Source: Avipropionibacterium sp050157065
GTDB lineage: Bacteria; Actinomycetota; Actinomycetes; Propionibacteriales; Propionibacteriaceae
Length of the DNA stretch: 64,000 bases
Assembly (NCBI GenBank): GCA_050157065.1
Contig: CP189573.1
Reading direction: 5' to 3' (one strand)
Below, in pieces: positions 7,499 through 15,422 of this stretch. Position numbers and translations under genes: made by a program. Under the pieces are notes generated by a model, which saw only the letters and a program-made list of their open reading frames with translations, was not told where the DNA came from and ran no database searches. Within the stretch, counting starts at the first letter, position 1. Every line of letters starts with the position of its first letter.

Positions 7499-8176
7499 TC
7501 AGCGCTGCGACTCGGCAGGCAGGAACCGTGCCACCGCCGTCTTGCCGAAGTACTCGGCGACCGACAGGTCTTCGCCGGCGTTGAGCTTGTCGTCCGGGTC
7601 CGCGCCGCGTTCCAGCAGGGCATCGAAGATGCGGGTGAGGTCATCGATCAACTCGGGGTTCAGCGGCTTCGGGTCCACCCAGTCGGGATCGTTGTACTTG
7701 ACCTTGGGCAGGATCTCTGCGGCATCGATCGCGGCACGGCCCAGCGCCGAACCGCCGTACGAGTTCTTCGCGTGGATGTCGGCCCCCGATTCGAGCAGCA
7801 ACTGCAGCCCGGCGAACGCGGCGTCAGCCGTCTCTGCGGAGTTGCGGGTCGTCCATGCCTCCTCAGGTGGGGCGAGCCGGGTGGGACGCAGCCACCGGGA
7901 GCGCATCACGGCCGCCATGATCGCGTGGTGCAGGACCGGTATCACCCACGGGTCGCGGTCGGCGTGCTCGATGTAGTTGGGGTCAGCGCCCTGCTCCAGC
8001 AGCAGTTCGGCGATCTCGAACTGGCCGTGCCGGTAGGCGACCTGCAAGGGTGACTGGTCGGTGTACTTCTTCGGTGGGGCAGTCGCGGTGAGGGCGACCG
8101 CACCAGGGTCCTTGGCCAGCCGCGCATGCACGGCGTCGAGATCACCGGCCACGATGTCCTTGAACAGCTTCTGCAT
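7499..8176 (-). CDS. Ankyrin-repeat protein, paralogue 2
   Basis: 225 residues, a full-length paralogue of the product of 3420-4115. It shares an N-terminal MQKLFKDIVAGD, ATAPPKK near 35, SPLQVAYRHG with EIAELLLEQGADPN near 45-70, LLLESGADIHAKNSYGGSA near 130, WVDPKPLNPELIDDLTRIFD near 165 and LLERGADPD. About half of the aligned residues are identical. The protein is cytoplasmic. GGAG lies 5 bases before the ATG. It precedes the Imm22-like broken gene in the same orientation, so the two may have formed an operon. A role as immunity or scaffold protein is inferred only from this company. Confidence 0.75.
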   Translation of the reverse strand: MQKLFKDIVAGDLDAVHARLAKDPGAVALTATAPPKKYTDQSPLQVAYRHGQFEIAELLLEQGADPNYIEHADRDPWVIPVLHHAIMAAVMRSRWLRPTRLAPPEEAWTTRNSAETADAAFAGLQLLLESGADIHAKNSYGGSALGRAAIDAAEILPKVKYNDPDWVDPKPLNPELIDDLTRIFDALLERGADPDDKLNAGEDLSVAEYFGKTAVARFLPAESQR

Positions 8177-8283
8177 CCTGGCTCCGTACGTCGGTCCGGT
8201 GTTGTTCTGTGGCAGCCTACTGGCTACGCGCCCAGGGGTGGGCGCAAGACAGGATCACCACATCTGGCAGAAGGGGAAGCCCT

Positions 8284-8643
8284 GTGGCAAAGCGAAAGAC
8301 TCCGGAACAGAAGGCGGACGAGGAACGTCGTCGCGGGCTGGCTCGTGCCGCCGGTCGTGACGATGACTTCGTGCCGTTCTTCACCGATCCCAACCAGGCG
8401 ATCCGCAACGAGGCTGCGGTGAATCCGAACGCCAGCGCCAGGGTGCTCGACCGCTTCGCCGATGATCGATTCTGGAGCGTCAGGGTCACCGTTGCCCACC
8501 ACCCGAACACCTCCAGGACGACCCTGCTCCGCCTGCTGGAGCCGGATTCCCGACGCCGTGGTGTCGTGCACGCGGAGACCCGCCGACGGCTCGAGGGTGA
8601 AGGGGTCGTGTTCAACGACGACGGGATGCCCCTCGAGAGCTGA
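8284..8643 (+). CDS. Small LRV-like (variant leucine-rich repeat) protein
   Basis: 119 residues. After a basic, Lys/Arg/Glu-rich N-terminus (AKRKTPEQKADEERRRGLA), two helical repeats follow: AIRNEAAVNPNASARVLDRF, then VRVTVAHHPNTSRTTLLRLL. They fit the LRV pattern VRxxVAxNPxTPxxxLxxL. In other bacteria such repeats form right-handed superhelices for protein contacts. GTG 8284 is preceded by AAGGGGAAG with 6 bases spacing; an ATG 25 codons upstream would add an unlikely sequence. The partner is unknown. Confidence 0.6.
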   Translation: MAKRKTPEQKADEERRRGLARAAGRDDDFVPFFTDPNQAIRNEAAVNPNASARVLDRFADDRFWSVRVTVAHHPNTSRTTLLRLLEPDSRRRGVVHAETRRRLEGEGVVFNDDGMPLES

Positions 8644-8658
8644 CTCGACGGCCGGGCA

Positions 8659-9294
8659 TCAGGCCTCGACCACCTCGCCGTTGTGGGGGAGCCCACCGCG
8701 GAACGTGATCGGCACGGCGGCGGAGTGGAGCAGGTCACGACTGTCCAGTGCGTGCAGGTGGACGTGCGGCTCGGTGCTGTTGCCGGAGTTCCCGCACCGC
8801 CCGATCGGTTGGCCGCTGCGCACCGTGTCGCCCGACGACACCAGGACGCTGCCCTGTTGGAGGTGGCAGACGGCGACGACGGCGATGCCGCCGGCCCAGG
8901 TGGTCTCGACGAGCACGTGGTTGCCGATCACGGCCGACAGGCCGCTGTCGAGGCGTCGCCGTTGCGTCAACGCGTAGCCGACCGACGGCAGCCCCCGGAA
9001 GGAGTCGTGGTCCGGCTCGGTCGTGTGGGTGCCGACCACCACGCCGTCGATCGGTGACACCACGGCTCGACCGAAACCGGTGAAGGCCGAAGGCGGTTCG
9101 GTACGCAGCAACGAGGTGAGCGTGTAGAGGGCGGACCGCCCGTCGTCGTCCACCGGTACGAAGTCGATCGCATGGGAGAGCCCGAACAACGCGGTGCCGT
9201 GGCTCGGTACCCGGTTCGCGGGACTGTTACGGACCAGCCATCGACCGTGGAACGGGTACGCGAGGTCGAGCGGGTCACGCGTCGGGTCCGTCAC
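8659..9294 (-). CDS. M23-family (LytM-like) peptidase domain protein, no visible signal peptide
   Basis: 211 residues if started at GTG 9294. The peptidase fold is seen as ISPIDG-like VVSPIDGVVVG near 85, then HLQQGSVLVSSGDTVRSGQ near 155, GRCGNSGNSTEPHVHLH near 175. The HxH pair and GNSGNS loop are those of zinc-dependent M23 endopeptidases. The first metal His/Asp pair may be SHAIDF near residue 38. No signal peptide or membrane helix is visible with this start. Alternative upstream starts add only Arg-rich sequence. It could be a cytoplasmic or degenerate member. Confidence 0.6.
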   Translation of the reverse strand: MTDPTRDPLDLAYPFHGRWLVRNSPANRVPSHGTALFGLSHAIDFVPVDDDGRSALYTLTSLLRTEPPSAFTGFGRAVVSPIDGVVVGTHTTEPDHDSFRGLPSVGYALTQRRRLDSGLSAVIGNHVLVETTWAGGIAVVAVCHLQQGSVLVSSGDTVRSGQPIGRCGNSGNSTEPHVHLHALDSRDLLHSAAVPITFRGGLPHNGEVVEA

Positions 9295-9379
9295 CGCTCC
9301 AGCGTAGTCGCGTACGACACCTGCGCGGAACCTTCGACGACACCCGCGTGAGACCATGATCGTCTCGACAGGAGGCCTC

Positions 9380-9787
9380 ATGATCACCAGCCCGCAGTCC
9401 ATCCGGATGAGTCGCAACGGTGTCGGTCACGACGCGACGGTGGCATGGGAGTCACATGACGGCCTGACGTGGACGGTGTCGATCACCTGCGCGGAGTTCG
9501 GCCGGGTGGAGGCGCGTGCCGACGACGCGTTCGAAGCCCTGTGCCACCTACGCGACGAGCTCGAGCCACTCGGCTGGCGGATCGGGGTGGCCGGCGCGCA
9601 GGTCGACGTCTGGCCCAGCGGGATGGCCCGCGACCAAGGTGGCGGCAAGGTGGCCTACCGGGTGTCGGCGGACTGGAACCACACGAGGGTGGACACCTTC
9701 GAACCGGTGGACCCGGACCTGGTGGCCACGGTGGCGGAACAACGGGCCGAGGTCGACCGAATCTTCGACGAACTCCGCCTCTCGTGA
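9380..9787 (+). CDS. Conserved-looking hypothetical protein (135 aa)
   Basis: I do not recognise the family. The protein is soluble, acidic, without signal peptide, with alternating strand/helix pattern and a central RDELEPLGWRIGVAGAQVDVWPSG-type stretch (described by its ends: RDELEPLGWR and VDVWPSG). ATG 9380 has AGGAGG 4 bases upstream, which decides the start over an ATG 8 codons earlier. It is followed after 12 bases by the frameshifted acetyltransferase gene and may be cotranscribed with it. Confidence 0.6.
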   Translation: MITSPQSIRMSRNGVGHDATVAWESHDGLTWTVSITCAEFGRVEARADDAFEALCHLRDELEPLGWRIGVAGAQVDVWPSGMARDQGGGKVAYRVSADWNHTRVDTFEPVDPDLVATVAEQRAEVDRIFDELRLS

Positions 9788-9799
9788 CATCGTGCTGCC

Positions 9800-10347
9800 A
9801 TGTCCCTCCCCACTCCGACCCTGGGCACCGAGCGGTTGCGCCTACGCCCGTTCATCGACGCCGACGCCGATGCGCTCTACGCCTTGCAGAGCGATCCGGA
9901 TGCGATGCGCTACTGGGACTCCCCGCCATGGAGCGACCGCGCGGCGATCCCTCGCTTCTTCGCCAGTTGCCGGCAGATGTCGGAGAGTGGCAGCGGTGTC
10001 CGGGTGGCGATCGAACGGACCACTGAGCCCGGCCTGATCGGCTGGTGCACCTTCAACAGTTGGAATCCAGACTTCCGAAGCGCCTCCTTGGGCTACGCCA
10101 TCTCTCCGACGGCCTGGGGGCGCGGGTACGCGACGGAGTCGGCTCGCGCCGTGCTCGACTGGGCCTTCGCGACGCTCGACCTCAACCGGGTGCAGGCGGA
10201 GACCACACCCGGAATCTGGCTTCGGCCCGGGTGCTCGAGAAGCTCGGATTCGTCCGGGAAGGGACGTTGCGGCAGGACTGCATCGTCAACGGTGACGTCT
10301 CCGACACCTGGGTGTACGGGCTGCTCCGCAGCGAATGGGCGGGGTGA
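9800..10347 (+). pseudogene. RimJ/RimL-type GNAT acetyltransferase with a frameshift
   Basis: The start is TPTLGTERLRLRPFIDADAD, typical of RimJ/RimL-like ribosomal-protein acetyltransferases. It continues through LGYAISPTAWGRGYATESA (the acetyl-CoA loop) to LNRVQAETT. At about 10200-10215 the frame must change. The next frame resumes the family signature RNLASARVLEKLGFVREGTL and ends WVYGLLRSEWAG-stop at 10347. One base change in length restores the whole protein of about 182 residues. Uncorrected, translation runs on into the next gene. Confidence 0.75.
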
Positions 10348-10375
10348 CCGCCTTCGGCGTGACATGATCTTGGTC

Positions 10376-11539
10376 ATGCCGAAACGGTCAGCAGCAGTCC
10401 TGGCATGGCAGGACTCTCGACGTCCGGCCTGCCGGCGTCGCGGGATGCAGTTCGTCAGCGAGGCAGGGTTCGTCGTCGACGACACGTACATCACCATCCT
10501 TGAGACCAGGATCGTCCAACCGGGCAACGACTCCGGGCCCTTGCAGATCAGCTGGTCGATCTTCATCAAGCCGCTCGCCGTGGACGACGTGCTGCGGTCG
10601 GCTTTCATGCCCGAGGCGGAGATGGGGCCGCGGATGCGGCTGAACCGTCGGGTCAACGGTGCCTTCCAGGTCTGGCCACTACGGATCGGCCGCGGAACGT
10701 CCGACGCCGCGGCATCCGATGACCCCGACTGGGATCGGGTGCTTGATCAGTTCGACCGGGTGCGCGCCGAGTTCATCGAGCAGCACCCGACCGTGGCCGA
10801 CTTCGCGGCACTGCTCGAACCGGACGGGCCGGACCAGGTCACGGGCCATGATCTCGTACGACTGATCACCGCGCTGCTGGCGGCCGAGCGCACCGCTGAT
10901 GCCGCCCGGGTCGTCGAGGAGGCGATCGACCGCGGCGAACGGGGGCCGCTGCACGGCAAGGCCGACGTTCTGCAGTACCTGCGCGCGTACGCCGACGGCC
11001 CGGAGTCGCACGCCGCGTTCCGCGCGAGCCTGCTCCCCACCCACGACCTGGCTGTGTTGTACGAGTCGCGACGCAGCACCTCGATCGAGCTGCGTCGCGG
11101 GGCCGTCCATGATCGATTCGCCGAGCCACTGTTCAGCATGGACGGGACCGACCCCTGGGCCGTGGTGCTGACCGCCCGCCGACCGGCCGGGGAACCCGAC
11201 GACCACTCGACATCGCTGTACCTGCAGGCAGCCGGGACCACCGACACGATGGTGGTGGAGTTCTGCCGACCCGGCGGAGACGAGTTCGGGGCCGTGTCGG
11301 TTCGTTCGGTGATCGGGCGCGCGCCGGTGGCCGGCGACGCTCCCGAGGTCGAGATCCAGGTGGCGGGGCGGCCGATGGTGATCAGGGCCAACGAGGCGAT
11401 GACCGCGACCGAGGCGCGGGGTCTGTTCGAGACGTTCTTCGCCACCGACACCATCGGTGCGGGCCATGTGCTGCGGCCCGTCGAGGGCTACACCGCCACC
11501 GGCACCAGCATCGACCTGCGCGACCCGCTCAGCAAGTGA
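10376..11539 (+). CDS. Hypothetical protein, 387 aa, not recognised
   Basis: A soluble protein with no signal peptide. The N-terminal about 110 residues look like a beta-rich domain (FVVDDTYITILETRIVQ, FIKPLAVDDVL). A helical middle follows (about 130-230, with LVRLITALLAAERTADAARV, a TPR-like pair). A C-terminal beta domain (about 250-387) includes WAVVLTARR and EVEIQVAGRPM. No catalytic motif is apparent. The open frame extends upstream only because of the frameshift in the preceding gene. The start is taken at ATG 10376, where MPKRSAAV begins the coding-like sequence; ATG 10364 is an alternative. Confidence 0.6.
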   Translation: MPKRSAAVLAWQDSRRPACRRRGMQFVSEAGFVVDDTYITILETRIVQPGNDSGPLQISWSIFIKPLAVDDVLRSAFMPEAEMGPRMRLNRRVNGAFQVWPLRIGRGTSDAAASDDPDWDRVLDQFDRVRAEFIEQHPTVADFAALLEPDGPDQVTGHDLVRLITALLAAERTADAARVVEEAIDRGERGPLHGKADVLQYLRAYADGPESHAAFRASLLPTHDLAVLYESRRSTSIELRRGAVHDRFAEPLFSMDGTDPWAVVLTARRPAGEPDDHSTSLYLQAAGTTDTMVVEFCRPGGDEFGAVSVRSVIGRAPVAGDAPEVEIQVAGRPMVIRANEAMTATEARGLFETFFATDTIGAGHVLRPVEGYTATGTSIDLRDPLSK

Positions 11540-11582
11540 TCATTGGCGTTGTACGGGTCCTGCGCAGCGATCGTCGGTGGCA

Positions 11583-12812
11583 TCAGGCGTCCTCGGCTGC
11601 GGCTGCGGCCGCCTGACGCTGCCGTGCCAGCCAGGTGTGGTTGACGGTTGCGGTCCGGACCGCCGCCCGGAACGTCTTCGCGTCCGGGCCGCGGTACAGG
11701 TCTCGCCCCCGGTACGGCGAGTTCTCCCGATGGGGTCCGTCGTCGTTGATCCGACGGGCGAGCTCGGAAAGGTAGGCGTGGCCGCCGGCGCGGTGGGCCT
11801 CGACCTCGGCGTCGTCGAGTCGGATGAGGGCGCTGTCGTCGACCATGCTGCTGACCACGTACCGGGCGTCCAGGTACAGAACTCCCTGCTGCTCAAGGAG
11901 GAACCATCCGCCGGGCTCGTGGTCGACGTGGTGCATGGCGTCCTGGTCCGCGGCGATCCGGGCGGCGTCACCCCACTGCTCGACCGGTGGGATCGCTTCG
12001 AGCGGCCGCTGTCGGGTGTCGTTGTAGACGTGGTGGCCGAAGGTGGCGGAGGCGTTGCGAAACAGCGTGAGGCAGCTGATCCGGTGGCAGGTGGTGCAGC
12101 TGAGTTGACTCTCCACTCGCGCCATCAATCCGGACACGTGCAGGGGCAGCAGGTCGACGAGCCGGACCCAGTGGTCGTCCTCGGTGAGGTCGCCCGCCGC
12201 GACGGCTGCCGACAGGGCAGTCGTCGTGGCCTCGACGTCGACCCCGCCGGTCGGGTGTCGGACGAGCAGGTCGCTGCAGGCCGGGCAGTCGTCGTCCTCG
12301 GGTCGACAGGCCGACCCCGGTCGGTCCAGCGTGAACGTGATGCGCCGCAGGTTGCCCGGCGCCTGCCAGCCGCCGGTGTCCCCGCCGACCCGGAAGGCGA
12401 ACCGCACGTACGCGCCTCCATGGGCGACGTATGGCTCGCTCAGCCCGGAGAACCGGACCGGCCCGCCGAACGCCTTCTCGAGATCGGCCAGCGTGGCATC
12501 GTTGGCAACGCGCGGCACCCAGTCCGTCAGGTCGGCGGCGCGGGTGCCCGACGGTGTCGGGGTGAGGTGCAGAACCACCGCCACGACCGCGTCGTCGTGC
12601 ACGATGACCTCCGTGCCGGCGGCGAACTGAAGCCGACGGGACCGCCGGACGGGTTCCTCGATCGAACGGTCGCGGACGGCGACCGGCTCGCCCCCGGCGT
12701 GCGCGATCAGCCTGCGGACCGTGGGATCGGTCTCGGGCCGGCCGAGGGCGTCGATGATCATGGGCAGCTGGGACCGTCGCCGCGGTGACTTCACCAGGCC
12801 ATTGTCGCCCAT
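11583..12812 (-). CDS. Hypothetical Cys-motif protein, 409 aa
   Basis: Not recognised. The protein is soluble, with two cysteine clusters: CRPEDDDCPAC near residue 190 and CTTCHRISC near 262. The spacing suggests a zinc site. The C-terminal region is helical with an Ala-rich tail. The segment just before the second cluster (PLHVSGLMARVESQLSCTTC) loosely resembles the part of the broken 6111-7436 gene that precedes its own CVDC cluster, so they may share a domain. ATG 12812 opens the frame; ATG 12761 (MIIDALGRP) is an equally plausible start. It is convergent with the gene before it. Confidence 0.55.
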   Translation of the reverse strand: MGDNGLVKSPRRRSQLPMIIDALGRPETDPTVRRLIAHAGGEPVAVRDRSIEEPVRRSRRLQFAAGTEVIVHDDAVVAVVLHLTPTPSGTRAADLTDWVPRVANDATLADLEKAFGGPVRFSGLSEPYVAHGGAYVRFAFRVGGDTGGWQAPGNLRRITFTLDRPGSACRPEDDDCPACSDLLVRHPTGGVDVEATTTALSAAVAAGDLTEDDHWVRLVDLLPLHVSGLMARVESQLSCTTCHRISCLTLFRNASATFGHHVYNDTRQRPLEAIPPVEQWGDAARIAADQDAMHHVDHEPGGWFLLEQQGVLYLDARYVVSSMVDDSALIRLDDAEVEAHRAGGHAYLSELARRINDDGPHRENSPYRGRDLYRGPDAKTFRAAVRTATVNHTWLARQRQAAAAAAEDA

Positions 12813-12857
12813 CGGCCGTCGCCCATCGCCCGTAGGCCCGGTGCGAGAATGTCAGGT

Positions 12858-13217
12858 ATGCCTGAGAACAGTGGCGTGGTGCAACAGGTCCGGGTGCATC
12901 TCGAGCGGGCCGATGCGCACCCCGGGGACCAGCACGGACTCTCGCAGGTCATCGACGTCCCCGGCACCATCGTGCTGTCGGACCTGCTCGACACGGTGCT
13001 CATGCCGTTCCTGTCCAACACCCCGCGGGCGGTGTGGGTGTGTCGGGCCAGGACGGGCGAAGGGTGGCAGGATCTCGCCGAGGTGATCATCGAGTACGGC
13101 GAGGAGAGCCACCTGAGCGCCCGGCTGTTGGTGGCGGACCAGCCCATGACGTCCTTGCTGGCCGCGGGGCAGACGGCGGTGGGCCTGTTCTGTCGAAATC
13201 AGTGGGGTCGCACCTGA
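12858..13217 (+). CDS. Small hypothetical protein (119 aa)
   Basis: Not recognised. The start is taken at ATG 12858 because GAGAAT, a good -10 hexamer, ends seven bases earlier, as in the leaderless genes nearby; ATG 12849 is in frame. The protein has a helical centre (IVLSDLLDTVLMPFLS) and a mixed strand/helix second half with DLAEVIIEYGEESHLSARLL. No signal peptide is present. It is diverged from the gene at 11583-12812 and followed by an acetyltransferase 31 bases later. Confidence 0.5.
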   Translation: MPENSGVVQQVRVHLERADAHPGDQHGLSQVIDVPGTIVLSDLLDTVLMPFLSNTPRAVWVCRARTGEGWQDLAEVIIEYGEESHLSARLLVADQPMTSLLAAGQTAVGLFCRNQWGRT

Positions 13218-13248
13218 CATCGACCAGGTCCGCTGGTAGACAGGAGGG

Positions 13249-13674
13249 GTGTGGACCGTCGAAGCCGTGACCAGCCCCGTCGAGCTCGTCGACAACGCCC
13301 ACCTGTTCGACCATGAGGTCACCGCCGACGGTGCCCGGGACTTCATGCACCGCGAGGGGCACGTGCTCTTCCTCGCGACGACCGATGACGGTACGGGGAT
13401 CGGGTTCGTGTCCGGGGTGGAGATGCGGCATCCCGACAAGTCACCCGAGATGTTCATCTACGAGCTCGGTGTGGACCAGGCGTGGCGTCGACAGGGCGTC
13501 GCGAAGGCACTCTTGTTGGCGTTGCGTGACGAGGCGGTACGACGGGGCTGCACCGGGATGTGGACCGGGGCCGAGGCCGACAACGAAGCAGCCCAGGCCA
13601 CGTACCGATCGATCGGTGCCACGGTGGACGCCGACGCGGTGATCATCGTGTTGGACGACCTGACGGCGAACTGA
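13249..13674 (+). CDS. GNAT acetyltransferase resembling AAC(3)-I
   Basis: 141 residues. The core EMFIYELGVDQAWRRQGVAK at about 70-90 carries the Q/RxxGxA/G acetyl-CoA loop. The following ALRDEAVRRGCTGMWTGAEA and DNEAAQATYRSIGA are arranged as in aminoglycoside 3-N-acetyltransferases of the AacC1 group. Chromosomal relatives are common in actinobacteria, and most have untested substrates, so resistance is not implied. GTG 13249 has an AGGAGG almost touching it. A GTG six codons on (13267) has better spacing and may be the true start. Confidence 0.7.
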   Translation: MWTVEAVTSPVELVDNAHLFDHEVTADGARDFMHREGHVLFLATTDDGTGIGFVSGVEMRHPDKSPEMFIYELGVDQAWRRQGVAKALLLALRDEAVRRGCTGMWTGAEADNEAAQATYRSIGATVDADAVIIVLDDLTAN

Positions 13675-13737
13675 TCATGGCTCGTTGCGCGTCGTGACCT
13701 GACGACTCCCGCCTGACCTGCGGTCTACGTTGGCACC

Positions 13738-14145
13738 ATGATCAACGAGACGAATCCGAGCCCGCGGCTCCAGATGATGGTGCTGGACTGCCCTGACGCA
13801 GTCGAGCTCGGCCGGTTCTACGCCGAGCTCCTCGGCTGGAAGAGCGTGGCCGACGACGACACCTGGGTGACTCTGATCCCGCCGGGTGGCGTCGTCGGTC
13901 CGGACAACCGTGACGGAGGTGTGGGGCTGGGGTTGCAGCAGATCAGCGACTACGTGGCCCCGACCTGGCCGGGCGGTGCCCATCCGCAGCAACTGCACCT
14001 CGACCTGTGGGTCCCCGACATCGACGCGGCCGAACCGGCCGTCCTCGCCGCCGGCGCCCGGCTGCACGAGCACCAGCCGGCGACCGACGGGGGATTCCGG
14101 GTGTACGTCGATCCGGCCGGCCACCCGTTCTGCCTGGTGACCTGA
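13738..14145 (+). CDS. VOC/glyoxalase-fold protein
   Basis: 135 residues of the Glyoxalase_6 type. Two beta-alpha-beta-beta-beta modules are seen: LQMMVLDCPDAVELGRFYAE at the start and PQQLHLDLWVPDIDAAEPAV near 82. The end FRVYVDPAGHPFCLVT is typical. Potential metal ligands are in HLDLWV and DPAGHPF. The hexamer TACGTT at 13726-13731 lies 6 bases before ATG, which suggests a leaderless mRNA. The substrate is unknown. It converges on the M20 hydrolase gene 6 bases away. Confidence 0.75.
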   Translation: MINETNPSPRLQMMVLDCPDAVELGRFYAELLGWKSVADDDTWVTLIPPGGVVGPDNRDGGVGLGLQQISDYVAPTWPGGAHPQQLHLDLWVPDIDAAEPAVLAAGARLHEHQPATDGGFRVYVDPAGHPFCLVT

Positions 14146-14150
14146 CCCCT

Positions 14151-15422
14151 TCAGCCTGCTGCCAGCCACGCCAGGGCGGCCGTGGTCAGCGCCCGGGTGC
14201 CCACGTCCAGGGTGGGTTGCATCACCGGTGCGAAGAAGGGCGAATGGTTCACCGGGACGTCCTGTGCGATCCGGCCGGACTCGACTGCCTTCGCGTACGC
14301 CGAGGGATCGGCACCGTCCACAGCCCAGTAGCAGTAGGGGATTCCGAGTGCATCCGGGATGATGCTGAAGTCTTCGCTGGCCGACTGCATCGCCAACTCG
14401 CCGGCGGCGTCGCCGAACACGGTGTCGAACGCGGTCCGTACTCGTTCGGTCGCGGCCGGGTCGTTGCTGGTGGCTGGGTAGCGGCCGTACACCTCGATCT
14501 CCGGGTCGGCGGGGGTGGCTGAGGCCCGGCACTCCGCCACCACCATCCGTTCGATCGCAGCCAGTGCGGTCGACATCGCGGTGTCGCTGTCGGTACGGAC
14601 GTTCACCTCGAGCACGGCGGTGGAGTCGATCACGTTGGCCTTGCTGCCGGCGTGCACGCTACCGACGGTGACCACGCTGAGCCCCGACGGCGGAAGCTCG
14701 CGGGAGACCACGGTCTGCAGCCTGATGATGATCATGGCCGCCAGCACGACCGGATCGACGGCCGCGTCGGGCATCGACCCATGGGCCCCGCGGCCGTGCA
14801 GCGTGATCCGCACACTGGCCGCCGAGGTGAGCATCAGCCCCGGCCGCGTCCGGACCTCCCCGGCCGGGAAGGCGAGGACGTGCTGACCGAGTGCGACGTC
14901 GAGGTGTGGCAACAACGCGCCGAGCCCGTCGTCGACCATCCGTCGGGCCCCCGTACCCAACTCCTCTGCCGGTTGGAACAGGGCCACGACCGTGCCGCTC
15001 CACGACTCCTGGCGCATTGCCAACAGCGTGGCCGCGCCCAGCAGAGCGGTGACATGGACGTCATGTCCGCAGGCGTGCATCACCGGCACCTCGATGCCGT
15101 CGTCGTCGGTCGCGGTGTCGGTGCTGGCGTACGGCAGGCCGGTCTCCTCCCGTACGGGCAGGGCGTCCATGTCGGCACGGAGCAGGACGCCGGGGCCGTC
15201 CCCGTTGCGCAGGATGCCGACCACACCGGTGCCGCCGACCTGCTCGTGCACCTCGTACCCGGACTGCCGCAGCCGATCGGCGGCCAGGGCTGCCGTACGG
15301 ACTTCCTGGAACGACAGTTCGGGGTGTTGGTGCAGTTGCCGGTAGGTGTCCTGCTGCCAGGCGCGGATCCCGTCCAGGCCGTCGAGGACGTCGTCGTACG
15401 GACGATTGCCGTCGGTGTTCAT
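14151..15422 (-). CDS. M20-family amidohydrolase (hippurate hydrolase/IAA-amino acid hydrolase-like)
   Basis: 423 residues, cytosolic. The metal-binding motif HACGHDVHVTALLGAA lies near residue 112. FQPAEELGTGARRM (catalytic Glu) lies near 148. The dimerisation domain starts around VRITLHGRGAHGS. The C-terminal ligand His lies in VNHSPFFAPVM. Family enzymes remove acyl groups from N-acyl amino acids or deacetylate small amides. The ATG at 15422 overlaps the stop of the channel gene by 4 bases (ATGA), so the two are translationally coupled. Sequence upstream in this frame belongs to the other gene. Confidence 0.85.
   Translation of the reverse strand: MNTDGNRPYDDVLDGLDGIRAWQQDTYRQLHQHPELSFQEVRTAALAADRLRQSGYEVHEQVGGTGVVGILRNGDGPGVLLRADMDALPVREETGLPYASTDTATDDDGIEVPVMHACGHDVHVTALLGAATLLAMRQESWSGTVVALFQPAEELGTGARRMVDDGLGALLPHLDVALGQHVLAFPAGEVRTRPGLMLTSAASVRITLHGRGAHGSMPDAAVDPVVLAAMIIIRLQTVVSRELPPSGLSVVTVGSVHAGSKANVIDSTAVLEVNVRTDSDTAMSTALAAIERMVVAECRASATPADPEIEVYGRYPATSNDPAATERVRTAFDTVFGDAAGELAMQSASEDFSIIPDALGIPYCYWAVDGADPSAYAKAVESGRIAQDVPVNHSPFFAPVMQPTLDVGTRALTTAALAWLAAG

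Noticed and set aside
9800..11539. A single 579-residue fusion of acetyltransferase and unknown protein
   Set aside because: The join is created by a frameshift; the correct acetyltransferase end is visible in the other frame, stopping at 10347.
13249..13674. Aminoglycoside resistance gene
   Set aside because: The GNAT fold resembles AAC(3)-I, but chromosomal relatives are common, there is no mobile context, and substrate cannot be read from sequence.
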